30,167 nucleotides of DNA from Bacillota bacterium (lineage in GTDB: Bacteria; Bacillota; Clostridia; Clostridiales; Clostridiaceae): positions 1 through 30,167 of the forward strand of contig JAEXZL010000202.1 of the NCBI GenBank assembly GCA_023451395.1, read 5' to 3'. Below the pieces are notes generated by a model. That model saw nothing but the letters and a program-made list of their open reading frames with translations. It did not search any database and was not told the origin of the DNA. The position numbers and the translations under genes were made by a program. Below are positions 7,138-14,886 of the stretch, in pieces. The first letter of the stretch is position 1. Each line of letters begins with the position of its first letter.

Positions 7138-8184
7138 TTGCAGGAAATATTAAGATTACAGATTAAAATTATTCCTGAGCTTATTGATATATTAGAGAAG
7201 AGATATAGCATTCTTCGCACCATTTACTTTAATCAGCCTATTGGCAGAAGAATTCTTGCTAATAAGCTTCAGTTAGGTGAGAGGATAATTAGAACAGAGA
7301 TAGGGTTCCTAAAGGACCAAAATCTTATTGACATCAATGCTTCCGGTATGACGATGACAAAAGATGGAGAGGAAATTATAGAAAAGCTTAAGGAATACAT
7401 GTTGCAAATTAAAGGAATAACTAATATAGAAGCTAATCTCAAAGAATCCTTAAAAGTCAGCAAGGTTATAGTAGTACCAGGAAATATTGAAGAGGATGGT
7501 TCAGTTCTTAAGGAGCTTGCAAAAGCTGCAGCTACATTCTTAAAGGATGTAATTAAAGAAAATGATATTATTGCTCTTACTGGAGGGACCACCATAAAAG
7601 AAGTAGTGGACAGCTTTCCTAAGGTTACCCAATTTAGCAACATACTTGTGGTACCTTCAAGAGGAGGTATGGGTAGAAAGGTTGAAACCCAGGCAAATAC
7701 TCTTGCATCAATACTAGCTAATAAGCTTAATGGAAACTATAAAATGCTTCATATACCTGATAATATAAGTCAAGAGGTTATGGAGAGCCTGATGAAGGAA
7801 AAGGAAATAAAGGATGCTGTTGAAACTATACATAAAGCAAATATACTAATTTACGGTATAGGAAATGCAGAGCATATGGCTAGAAAAAGAGGAATTTCCG
7901 AAGAAAAGGTTAAGGAGCTTATTTCTCTTGGCGCTGTAGCAGAAGCCTATGGGTGTTATTTTAACATAAATGGAGAAGTTATATATTCAACTCCAACCTT
8001 AGGGATAAGTTTAAACGATACAGACAAGATAGATGTTCATTTAGCTGTAGCTGGAGGAAAAAATAAAGCTAAAGCCATATTATCCTCATGTAAGAACAAT
8101 CATAAGGCTGTGATAGTCACAGACGAATCTGCGGGGAGAGAAATTATTAAACTTTTAGAAGAAAAAAATGAAAGTAATGAATAA
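7138..8184 (+). CDS. cggR: Central glycolytic genes regulator (SorC/DeoR-family repressor)
   Basis: 348 residues. The N-terminal winged helix-turn-helix (about residues 20-75: PIGRRILANKL, then ERIIRTEIGFLKDQNLIDI) aligns closely with what I recall of Bacillus CggR. The C-terminal sugar-phosphate-binding domain contains IALTGGTTIKEV, VVPSRGGMGR, ILIYGIGNAEHMARKRG, LGAVAEAYGCYFN and DVHLAVAGGKNKAKAI. I use the TTG start at 7138 because AAAGGAG at 7123-7129 is well spaced and the resulting N-terminus matches the family; an in-frame GTG at 7105 lies inside the operator. It should repress its own promoter and the downstream gap-pgk-tpi genes, with a glycolytic sugar phosphate as inducer. The gene is 80 nt upstream of gap2 on the same strand. 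Confidence 0.93.
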   Translation: MQEILRLQIKIIPELIDILEKRYSILRTIYFNQPIGRRILANKLQLGERIIRTEIGFLKDQNLIDINASGMTMTKDGEEIIEKLKEYMLQIKGITNIEANLKESLKVSKVIVVPGNIEEDGSVLKELAKAAATFLKDVIKENDIIALTGGTTIKEVVDSFPKVTQFSNILVVPSRGGMGRKVETQANTLASILANKLNGNYKMLHIPDNISQEVMESLMKEKEIKDAVETIHKANILIYGIGNAEHMARKRGISEEKVKELISLGAVAEAYGCYFNINGEVIYSTPTLGISLNDTDKIDVHLAVAGGKNKAKAILSSCKNNHKAVIVTDESAGREIIKLLEEKNESNE

Positions 8185-8264
8185 AGTACACTCTTTGCCG
8201 CATTATAATACTTGTCAATATTTTTTTAAAAATATAAATATATTTTTTAGGAGGTTATATTATT

Positions 8265-9278
8265 ATGGCAGTAAAAGTTGCGATTAATGGTTTTGGACGT
8301 ATAGGACGTCTTGCATTCAGACAGATGTTTGGGGCAGAAGGATATGAAGTAGTTGCTATAAACGACTTAACAAACCCAAAAATGTTAGCACACCTATTAA
8401 AATATGATTCAGCACAGGGAAGATATGCATTAGCAGATAAGGTTGTTGCAGGAGAAGATTCCATAACTGTTGATGGAAAAGAAATAAAAATCTATGCTCA
8501 GAGAAATCCACAAGACTTACCTTGGGGTGAATTAGACGTAGATGTAGTATTAGAATGTACTGGTTTCTTTACTTCAAAAGAAAAGGCTTCTGCTCATATA
8601 ACAGCTGGAGCTAAGAAGGTTGTTATTTCTGCACCAGCAGGAAATGATCTTCCTACAATAGTATATAACGTAAATCATGAAACATTAAAAGCTGAGGATA
8701 CAGTAATTTCTGCTGCTTCCTGTACAACAAACTGTTTAGCACCTATGGCTAAGGCATTAAATGATTTAGCTCCAATAAAGTCTGGTATCATGGCTACTAT
8801 CCATGCTTACACAGGTGATCAGATGACTCTTGATGGCCCTCATCCAAAGGGAGATTTAAGAAGAGCTCGTGCAGCAGCTGTAAATATAGTTCCTAACTCC
8901 ACTGGTGCAGCTAAGGCTATCGGTCTTGTTATTCCAGAATTAAACGGTAAGCTTATCGGTGCTGCTCAAAGAGTACCAGTTCCAACAGGATCAACTACTC
9001 TTTTAACAGCTGTTGTAGAAGGTAAAGTAACAAAGGAAGAAATCAATGCAGCTATGAAAGCAGCTTCCTCTGAGTCCTTTGGATACACTGAAGAGGAATT
9101 AGTATCAGGAGATATCGTAGGAATCACTTATGGTTCATTATTTGATGCTACACAGACTATGGTTACTAACCTTGATAATGGAACATCTCAGGTACAGGTA
9201 GTTTCATGGTATGACAATGAAAACTCCTACACTAGCCAGATGGTTAGAACAATAAAGTACTTTGCAGAATTAGCATAA
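8265..9278 (+). CDS. gap: Glyceraldehyde-3-phosphate dehydrogenase, second paralogue (operon copy)
   Basis: 337 residues, full length. AINGFGRIGRL binds the dinucleotide, C153 in SAASCTTNCLAP is the catalytic thiol, H180 lies in ATIHAYTGDQ, and the C-terminus carries WYDNENSYTSQ. NDLTN at 33-37 keeps Asp34, consistent with NAD use. The HPKGDLRRARAAA variant places it near the clostridial gapC lineage rather than the Bacillus GapA type seen in gap1, so the two paralogues are not a recent duplication. AGGAGG at 8249-8254 precedes the ATG. It directly follows cggR and is the expected glycolytic GAPDH. It is followed by a strong hairpin, so its transcript may be more abundant than that of pgk and the genes beyond. 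Confidence 0.95.
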   Translation: MAVKVAINGFGRIGRLAFRQMFGAEGYEVVAINDLTNPKMLAHLLKYDSAQGRYALADKVVAGEDSITVDGKEIKIYAQRNPQDLPWGELDVDVVLECTGFFTSKEKASAHITAGAKKVVISAPAGNDLPTIVYNVNHETLKAEDTVISAASCTTNCLAPMAKALNDLAPIKSGIMATIHAYTGDQMTLDGPHPKGDLRRARAAAVNIVPNSTGAAKAIGLVIPELNGKLIGAAQRVPVPTGSTTLLTAVVEGKVTKEEINAAMKAASSESFGYTEEELVSGDIVGITYGSLFDATQTMVTNLDNGTSQVQVVSWYDNENSYTSQMVRTIKYFAELA

Positions 9279-9311
9279 TTATTAGTATTGACGATAAATC
9301 AAGATCCTAGG

Positions 9312-9345
9312 ATGGGTCCGATCTTAAGGATCGGACCCATTTTTT
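9312..9345 (+). terminator. Strong hairpin with T-run between gap2 and pgk
   Basis: A perfect 12-bp stem (ATGGGTCCGATC / GATCGGACCCAT), 5-nt loop, then six T's: a textbook intrinsic terminator inside the operon. An alternative 6-bp pairing (GATCCT at 9303-9308 with AGGATC at 9327-9332) would use part of its right arm. No clear promoter follows before pgk, so pgk probably depends on read-through or regulated antitermination. Confidence 0.85.
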
Positions 9346-9406
9346 AGGAGGCTTAATTAATTTCTGCTTCATGCAGAGAAACTTTTGATAATTAGGAGGT
9401 ATATCT

Positions 9407-10600
9407 ATGTTCAATAAAAAATCTGTAGATGATATAAACGTAAATGGACTTAGAGTTTTAGTTAGATGCGATTTTAATGTTCCTTTAAAGGATGGTAAAA
9501 TTACCGACGAAAACCGTATAGTGGCTGCTCTTCCTACCATAAAAAAGCTTATTGCTGATGGTGGAAAGGTTATATTATGCTCACACCTAGGTAAACCTAA
9601 GGGTGAAGCAAAGCCTGAATTATCTTTAGCACCTGTAGCAAAAAGATTATCAGAGCATTTAGGACAGGAAGTAAAGTTTGCTGCTGATGCTGAGGTAGTA
9701 GGACCTAATGCTAAGGCTGCTGTAGAAGCTATGAAAAATGGCGAGGTTGTACTCCTAGAAAATACACGTTACAGAAAAGAAGAAACAAAAAATGGTGAGG
9801 AATTTAGTAAAGAATTAGCTTCCTTAGCAGATGTATATGTAAATGATGCCTTTGGTACCGCTCACAGGGCTCATTGCTCCACAGTAGGAGTTACTGAATA
9901 TTTAGATACTGCTGTATGTGGTTACTTAATCCAAAAGGAACTTAAATTCTTAGGCTCCGCTGTAGAAAATCCAGTAAGACCTTTTGTGGCAATTTTAGGA
10001 GGAGCTAAGGTTTCAGATAAAATTAATGTTATCAACAACCTTTTAGATAAGGTAGATACTTTAATCATAGGTGGAGGAATGGCATATACCTTCTTAAAGG
10101 CTAAGGGCTTTGAAATAGGAACTTCCCTAGTAGAAGAGGATAAGGTTGACTATGCAAAGGAAATGATGACTAAGGCTGAAGAGAAGGGTGTTAAGCTTTT
10201 ATTACCTGTAGATAATGTTGTAGCTGATAAGTTTTCAGCTGATGCTGAAGCAGTAACTACAGAGGATGAAAATATTCCTTCAGGATATATGGGACTAGAT
10301 ATAGGACCTAAGACTTCAAAGCTTTATGCTGATGCTGTTAAGGATGCAAAAACTGTTATTTGGAATGGTCCTATGGGAGTTTTTGAATTTGAAAGCTTTG
10401 CTTCAGGTACAAAGGCTGTAGCAGCAGCTCTAGCTGAAACAGATGCTACTACTATCATCGGTGGAGGAGATAGTGCTGCAGCGGTTAATATTTTAGGCTA
10501 CGGAGATAAGATGACCCATATCTCTACTGGTGGAGGAGCTTCCCTAGAGTTCCTAGAGGGTAAAGAGCTTCCAGGTATTTCAGCTTTAAATAGCAAATAA
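9407..10600 (+). CDS. pgk: Phosphoglycerate kinase
   Basis: 397 residues, the standard bacterial length. The N-terminal domain opens with GLRVLVRCDFNVPL and SHLGKP, then LLENTRYRKEE and VNDAFGTAHRAHCS. The C-terminal nucleotide domain has AILGGAKVSDKI, IGGGMAYTF, WNGPMGVFE and STGGGASLEF. It transfers phosphate from 1,3-bisphosphoglycerate to ADP, the first substrate-level ATP step of lower glycolysis. AGGAGG at 9394-9399 lies at normal distance from the ATG. An orphan AGGAGG at 9346-9351 follows the T-run of the upstream terminator with no start codon at suitable distance. pgk is followed by tpiA after 47 nt with no terminator, so they are cotranscribed. Confidence 0.97.
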   Translation: MFNKKSVDDINVNGLRVLVRCDFNVPLKDGKITDENRIVAALPTIKKLIADGGKVILCSHLGKPKGEAKPELSLAPVAKRLSEHLGQEVKFAADAEVVGPNAKAAVEAMKNGEVVLLENTRYRKEETKNGEEFSKELASLADVYVNDAFGTAHRAHCSTVGVTEYLDTAVCGYLIQKELKFLGSAVENPVRPFVAILGGAKVSDKINVINNLLDKVDTLIIGGGMAYTFLKAKGFEIGTSLVEEDKVDYAKEMMTKAEEKGVKLLLPVDNVVADKFSADAEAVTTEDENIPSGYMGLDIGPKTSKLYADAVKDAKTVIWNGPMGVFEFESFASGTKAVAAALAETDATTIIGGGDSAAAVNILGYGDKMTHISTGGGASLEFLEGKELPGISALNSK

Positions 10601-10647
10601 TCCTTTGATTTTTCCTTTTTAATATAAATCGAGAATGGGGTGTAAGA

Positions 10648-11394
10648 ATGAGAAAAGCAATTATAGCAGGAAACTGGAAAATGCATTATACCGTTGATGA
10701 ATCAGTTAAGCTTATTGAAGAGCTTAAGCCTTTAGTAAAGGATGCAAGCTGTGATGTAGTAGTATGCCCTCCTTTTATAGCTCTTGATGCTGCAGTGAAG
10801 GCAGCAGCTGGATCTAATATTAAGGTAGGTGCTCAAAATATGCACTTTGAAGAAAAGGGTGCTTTCACCGGTGAAGTTGCACCAGGAATGCTTGAGTCCT
10901 TAAAGGTTGATTATGTTATAATCGGACACAGCGAAAGAAGACAATATTTCAATGAAACTGATGAAACAGTAAACAAGAAGCTAAAAAAGGCATATGAGCA
11001 TAATTTAATTCCTATATTATGTGTTGGAGAAAGTCTTGAGGAAAGAGAAGCTAACAAGACTGATGAAGTAATTGGAGCTCAAATAGAAAAAGATTTAGAA
11101 GGCTTAAAGCCAGAGCAGGTGGAAGCTCTAGTAATTGCTTATGAGCCAATCTGGGCTATAGGTACTGGTAAAACTGCTACCTCAGAACAGGCTAATGACA
11201 CAATAAAGGCTATCAGAGCAATGGTTGCTAAGGCTTATGGAGAGACTGTAGCTGAGAAGGTAAGAATTCAGTATGGTGGTTCAGTTAAACCTTCAACTAT
11301 TAAAGAACAAATGGAGCAATCAGACATTGATGGAGCTTTAGTTGGTGGTGCTAGCCTTATTGCATCAGACTTTTCAGCAATTGTTAACTATTAA
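10648..11394 (+). CDS. tpiA: Triosephosphate isomerase
   Basis: 248 residues, a complete TIM barrel. N9/K11 in AGNWKMH, the electrophile H94 in IIGHSERRQ, and the catalytic base E166 in AYEPIWAIGTGKTA (the flexible loop) are all present, with the phosphate-binding YGGSVKP and ALVGGASL near the C-terminus. It interconverts dihydroxyacetone phosphate and glyceraldehyde-3-phosphate, and so joins the glycerol and dihydroxyacetone routes encoded 10 kb downstream to this pathway. The ribosome site is GGGGTG at 10637-10642. It lies between pgk (47 nt) and gpmI (127 nt, containing a promoter-dyad element). Confidence 0.97.
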   Translation: MRKAIIAGNWKMHYTVDESVKLIEELKPLVKDASCDVVVCPPFIALDAAVKAAAGSNIKVGAQNMHFEEKGAFTGEVAPGMLESLKVDYVIIGHSERRQYFNETDETVNKKLKKAYEHNLIPILCVGESLEEREANKTDEVIGAQIEKDLEGLKPEQVEALVIAYEPIWAIGTGKTATSEQANDTIKAIRAMVAKAYGETVAEKVRIQYGGSVKPSTIKEQMEQSDIDGALVGGASLIASDFSAIVNY

Positions 11395-11439
11395 GCCTTC
11401 AAGAATATTGACTATTAACAGATAGATAATATTTGTTAT

Positions 11440-11490
11440 ATTGTAATTTATCACCTTAGATAGTATAATCTAAGGTGGAAAAATTACAAT
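11440..11490 (+). promoter_or_regulatory. gpmI promoter embedded in nested inverted repeats
   Basis: TTGTAA (11441-11446), 17 nt, TATAAT (11464-11469) is a good sigma-A promoter. It is overlapped by a perfect 10-bp inverted repeat CACCTTAGAT / ATCTAAGGTG (11452-11461, 11468-11477) centred on the -10, and by an outer perfect 10-bp pair ATTGTAATTT / AAATTACAAT (11440-11449, 11481-11490) covering the -35. It could be a repressor operator, and in read-through RNA from tpiA it would fold into one long hairpin. No T-run follows, so it is not a normal terminator. Confidence 0.7.
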
Positions 11491-11521
11491 TGTCGTTATA
11501 AAAGTTGATTTGGAGGAAACT

Positions 11522-13060
11522 ATGGCTAAAAAACCAGTAATGTTAATGATATTAGACGGTTTTGGTATTGCACCAAAATCTGAAGGAAATGCTGTAGAAG
11601 CAGCATATAAACCAAATTTTGATAAGCTATTTTCTTCCTATCCCCATACTCAGCTTAATGCTAGTGGCATGGAGGTAGGACTTCCTACTGGACAGATGGG
11701 AAACTCTGAGGTTGGACATCTAAACATTGGAGCAGGAAGGGTAGTATACCAAGAGCTTACCAGAATTACAAAAGCCATTGAGGATGGAGATTTTTACGAA
11801 AATGAAGCTTTAAAATTGGCTATGGATAAAGCTAAGGAGAATAACTCAAGCCTTCACCTTTTAGGACTTTTATCCGATGGAGGTGTTCATTCACATATTG
11901 ATCATGTGAAGGGAATATTAAGAATGGCAAAGCAGAGAGGACTTCAAAAGGTTTATCTCCATGCTTTCATGGATGGAAGAGATGTTCCTCCTTCCTCCGG
12001 TAAGGACTTTATCGTAGAAATTGAAGATGCAATGAAGGAAATAGGTGTAGGTAAGGTTGCCACCATCAGTGGTAGATACTACGCTATGGATAGAGATAAC
12101 AGATGGGAAAGAGTAGAGCTTGCATATAACGCCCTAGTATATGGTAAAGGTGAGACAGCAAATAGTGCTGTAGAATGCATGGAGGCTTCCTATCATGACA
12201 ATAAAACTGATGAATTTGTACTTCCAAGTGTAATCTTAGAGGATGGAAGACCTACAGCTACCATTAAGAATAAGGATTCAGTTATATTCTTTAACTTTAG
12301 ACCAGATAGAGCAAGGGAAATTACAAGAGCATTAAATGATAAGGTGTTCTCAGGCTTTGAAAGAGAAAATCTAGATTTAACCTATGTAACCTTGACTCAA
12401 TATGATAAAACCTTAGAAAATGTGCATGTGGCTTATAGCCCTCAAAGCTATACAAATACCCTTGGCGAATATGTAAGCTCTAAGGGATTAAAGCAGCTTA
12501 GAATAGCAGAAACAGAAAAGTATGCTCATGTAACCTTCTTCTTCAATGGAGGAGTTGAAATCCCAAATGAAGGCGAGGATAGGGTTCTAATACCTTCTCC
12601 TAAGGTAGCAACCTATGATCTTAAGCCGGAAATGAGCGCTTATGAAATGACTCAGGAGGTTCTTCAGAGATTAGATTCAGGACATTATGATCTTATTATA
12701 ATGAACTATGCTAATCCGGATATGGTAGGACATACAGGAGTAATTGAAGCAGCTAAAAAAGCTGTAGAGGCAGTGGATGATTGTTTAGGAAAGGTAGTAG
12801 ATAAGATTTTAGCTATGGATGGTTCAGTTTTCATAACTGCTGATCATGGAAATGCTGAAATAATGATTGACTATTCTACTGGAGGACCTATGACTTCACA
12901 TACCACAGATCCAGTTCCCTTCCTTTATGTATCAAAGAATGCAAAGGGTAGAACTCTTAAAGATGGTGGAAAGCTTGCAGATATAGCTCCAACTCTTTTA
13001 GATGAAATGGGTGTGGAAATCCCTACAGAAATGACAGGTAAATCATTAATTGAAAAATAA
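11522..13060 (+). CDS. gpmI: 2,3-bisphosphoglycerate-independent phosphoglycerate mutase
   Basis: 512 residues, typical for the cofactor-independent, two-manganese enzyme of the alkaline phosphatase superfamily. The first metal motif LMILDGFG, the phosphorylated serine S62 in GQMGNSEVGHLNIG, the HSHIDH and DGRDVPP segments, ISGRYYAMDRDNRW, FNFRPDRAREI, and the C-terminal metal ligands in NYANPDMVGHTG and TADHGNAE are all seen. It converts 3- to 2-phosphoglycerate. The ATG at 11522 has GGAGG at 11512-11516; an in-frame TTG at 11510 overlaps that site and is rejected. The upstream promoter suggests gpmI can be expressed apart from gap-pgk-tpi, which suits a step needed in both glycolysis and gluconeogenesis. 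Confidence 0.96.
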   Translation: MAKKPVMLMILDGFGIAPKSEGNAVEAAYKPNFDKLFSSYPHTQLNASGMEVGLPTGQMGNSEVGHLNIGAGRVVYQELTRITKAIEDGDFYENEALKLAMDKAKENNSSLHLLGLLSDGGVHSHIDHVKGILRMAKQRGLQKVYLHAFMDGRDVPPSSGKDFIVEIEDAMKEIGVGKVATISGRYYAMDRDNRWERVELAYNALVYGKGETANSAVECMEASYHDNKTDEFVLPSVILEDGRPTATIKNKDSVIFFNFRPDRAREITRALNDKVFSGFERENLDLTYVTLTQYDKTLENVHVAYSPQSYTNTLGEYVSSKGLKQLRIAETEKYAHVTFFFNGGVEIPNEGEDRVLIPSPKVATYDLKPEMSAYEMTQEVLQRLDSGHYDLIIMNYANPDMVGHTGVIEAAKKAVEAVDDCLGKVVDKILAMDGSVFITADHGNAEIMIDYSTGGPMTSHTTDPVPFLYVSKNAKGRTLKDGGKLADIAPTLLDEMGVEIPTEMTGKSLIEK

Positions 13061-13087
13061 AAGCACAGAAGTGTAAATTTATTGTTT

Positions 13088-13132
13088 TATGATATAATTG
13101 CATATGGATGAATAAAAATCGTCCATATGCAA
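13088..13132 (+). promoter_or_regulatory. eno promoter with start-site inverted repeat
   Basis: TATGATATAAT at 13088-13098 is an extended -10 promoter identical to the one before rpoN. An inverted repeat begins at its last base: TTGCATATGGA at 13098-13108 pairs perfectly with TCCATATGCAA at 13122-13132, extended inward by a G-T and a G-C pair, loop 9 nt. It would cover +1 and fold at the 5' end of the eno mRNA, so it may be an operator or a 5'-stabilising stem. There is no T-run to make it a terminator for gpmI. Confidence 0.65.
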
Positions 13133-13197
13133 ACATTAAATTAGTATTTATATTTTTAATATAAAAAACCATTAACATCATTAAGGAGGATTATAAA

Positions 13198-14517
13198 ATG
13201 CTACAAAAACAATATGTAGAGATAGTAGACGTATATGCAAGACAGATTCTTGACTCAAGAAGTTTCCCAACTGTTGAGGTGGAAGTAGTTCTTGAGGATG
13301 GAACCATGGGAAGAGCAGCAGTACCTTCAGGTGCATCTACAGGTATATTTGAAGCTGTTGAGTTAAGAGATGGCGACAAAGAAAAATACAATGGTAAGGG
13401 TGTTTTAAAGGCTGTTGAAAATGTTAATGAGCTAGTTGCTTCTGAGCTAATAGGCTTAAATGTATTTGATCAGCCTCTAATAGACAAAACCTTAATAGAA
13501 TTAGATGGAACTGACAATAAGGGTAAGCTAGGAGCTAATGCTACTTTAGGTGTTTCTTTAGCAGTTGCTCAGGCAGCAGCAAATTATCTTGCTATTCCAC
13601 TATATAAATATATTGGTGGTGTAAATGCAAAGGTTCTTCCAGTTCCAATGATGAACATAATTAATGGTGGAAAACATGCTGATAACTCTGTAGATCTTCA
13701 AGAGTTCATGATTATGCCTGCAGGAGCAACAAGCTTCAGCGAAGCATTAAGAATGTCTTCAGAAGTTTATCATGCTCTTAAGAGCTATCTAAAGAGCCAG
13801 GGACATGAAACTGGTGTAGGTGACGAAGGTGGATTTGCTCCAAATCTTAAGTCAAACGAAGAAGCTATTCAGGTAATAGTTGAAGCTATAAAGAAGGCTG
13901 GCTATACTCCAGGAAAGGATATCTTCATAGCTCTAGACCCAGCTTCCTCAGAAATTTACGAAGATGGAAAGTACAATCTTGCTAGTGAAGGAAAGCTTCT
14001 TACTCCAGAAGAAATGGTTAATTACTATGCAGATTTATGCGAAAAGTACCCAATCATCTCCATTGAAGATGGTATGGCAGAAGAAGATTGGGATGGCTGG
14101 AAGCTTATCACTGAGAAATTAGGAGATAAAGTTCAGTTAGTAGGAGACGATTTATTTGTTACTAACTCAAAGAGATTAAAGATGGGTATTGACAGAGAAA
14201 CTGCTAATTCCATACTTATAAAGCTTAACCAAATTGGTACTTTAACAGAAACTATAAATGCTATAGAAATGGCTAACAGAGCAGGCTACACTGCAGTTGT
14301 TTCCCATAGATCAGGAGAAACTGAAGATACTACTATAGCTGATTTAGTTGTTGCTATGAATGCAGGTCAAATTAAGACAGGTGCTCCAGCAAGATCTGAA
14401 AGAGTTGCTAAGTACAATCAGCTTCTAAGAATTGAAGATGAGCTTGGAGAGGTTGCTGAATACAGAGGCCTTGATGCTTTCTTTAATGTAAAGAACATTA
14501 AAAACTTAAACAAGTAG
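13198..14517 (+). CDS. eno: Enolase
   Basis: 439 residues, a few longer than the common 430. The N-terminus IVDVYARQILDSRSFPT is typical; SGASTG at 44-49 is the mobile loop, GKHADNSVDLQEFM and GVGDEGGFAPN carry catalytic glutamates, and SIEDG, GDDLFVTN, ILIKLNQIGTLTET and SHRSGETED provide metal and substrate contacts. It dehydrates 2-phosphoglycerate to phosphoenolpyruvate, the phosphate donor of the PTS and therefore of the DhaKLM kinase in this window. AAGGAGG precedes the ATG. It ends the glycolytic series and is followed by secG with its own promoter. Confidence 0.97.
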   Translation: MLQKQYVEIVDVYARQILDSRSFPTVEVEVVLEDGTMGRAAVPSGASTGIFEAVELRDGDKEKYNGKGVLKAVENVNELVASELIGLNVFDQPLIDKTLIELDGTDNKGKLGANATLGVSLAVAQAAANYLAIPLYKYIGGVNAKVLPVPMMNIINGGKHADNSVDLQEFMIMPAGATSFSEALRMSSEVYHALKSYLKSQGHETGVGDEGGFAPNLKSNEEAIQVIVEAIKKAGYTPGKDIFIALDPASSEIYEDGKYNLASEGKLLTPEEMVNYYADLCEKYPIISIEDGMAEEDWDGWKLITEKLGDKVQLVGDDLFVTNSKRLKMGIDRETANSILIKLNQIGTLTETINAIEMANRAGYTAVVSHRSGETEDTTIADLVVAMNAGQIKTGAPARSERVAKYNQLLRIEDELGEVAEYRGLDAFFNVKNIKNLNK

Positions 14518-14549
14518 AATTTAAGAGCTATAGGCAGATAAATATTTAG

Positions 14550-14578
14550 TTGTACAACTTAATCTTATGTGATACAAT
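14550..14578 (+). promoter_or_regulatory. secG promoter
   Basis: TTGTAC (14550-14555), 17-nt spacer, TACAAT (14573-14578), with TGA before the -10. The predicted start near 14585 gives a leader of about 30 nt. Confidence 0.6.
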
Positions 14579-14615
14579 TAAAAAGGTGATTTTGTACTCT
14601 ATGGAGGTGAATCTT

Positions 14616-14843
14616 ATGAGAATGACACTATTTATATTTGAGGTTGTTTTATCTATAATTTTAATAGTTTCTGTATTGCTTCAGCCTAGTAAATCCGATG
14701 GGTTAAAGGGGCTTGTTCAAGGAGCATCAGATACCTTCTTTTCTAAAAATAAGAAGAGAACAAAGGAAGCTTTACTCTATAGAGTAACAATAGTCTCCGC
14801 AATTTTATTTGCTGCAAATACCTTAGCTTTAAACTTAATATAG
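14616..14843 (+). CDS. secG: Preprotein translocase subunit SecG
   Basis: 75 residues. Two hydrophobic segments flank a glycine/charge-rich loop: FIFEVVLSIILIVSVLLQPSK, then GLKGLVQGASDTFF with a basic stretch, then a second segment ending ANTLALNLI. The LLQPSKSDG...GLVQGASDTFF pattern is the SecG hallmark. It is an accessory subunit of SecYEG in the inner membrane and assists SecA-driven export. GGAGGTGA at 14603-14610 fixes the start at 14616; the longer reading frame from TTG 14550 begins inside the -35 box. In Firmicutes secG is often followed by rnr and smpB; here other genes are interposed. Confidence 0.92.
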   Translation: MRMTLFIFEVVLSIILIVSVLLQPSKSDGLKGLVQGASDTFFSKNKKRTKEALLYRVTIVSAILFAANTLALNLI

Positions 14844-14853
14844 TAAATTAATT

Positions 14854-14886
14854 AACTGACCGGCTTGCCGGTCAGTTTTTGCTTTT
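14854..14886 (+). terminator. Strong terminator after secG
   Basis: A perfect 10-bp GC-rich stem (AACTGACCGG / CCGGTCAGTT, tetraloop CTTG) followed by TTTTTGCTTTT. It overlaps the last codon region of the convergent - strand gene and may stop transcripts from both sides. Confidence 0.9.

Noticed and set aside
7269..7643. 124-codon - strand frame inside cggR
   Set aside because: It is antisense to a well-matching cggR, has no ribosome site or family features, and is explained as a shadow.
13098..13132. Rho-independent terminator of gpmI
   Set aside because: The stem is long but no T-run follows, and it starts inside a promoter -10, so operator or 5'-leader stem fits better.
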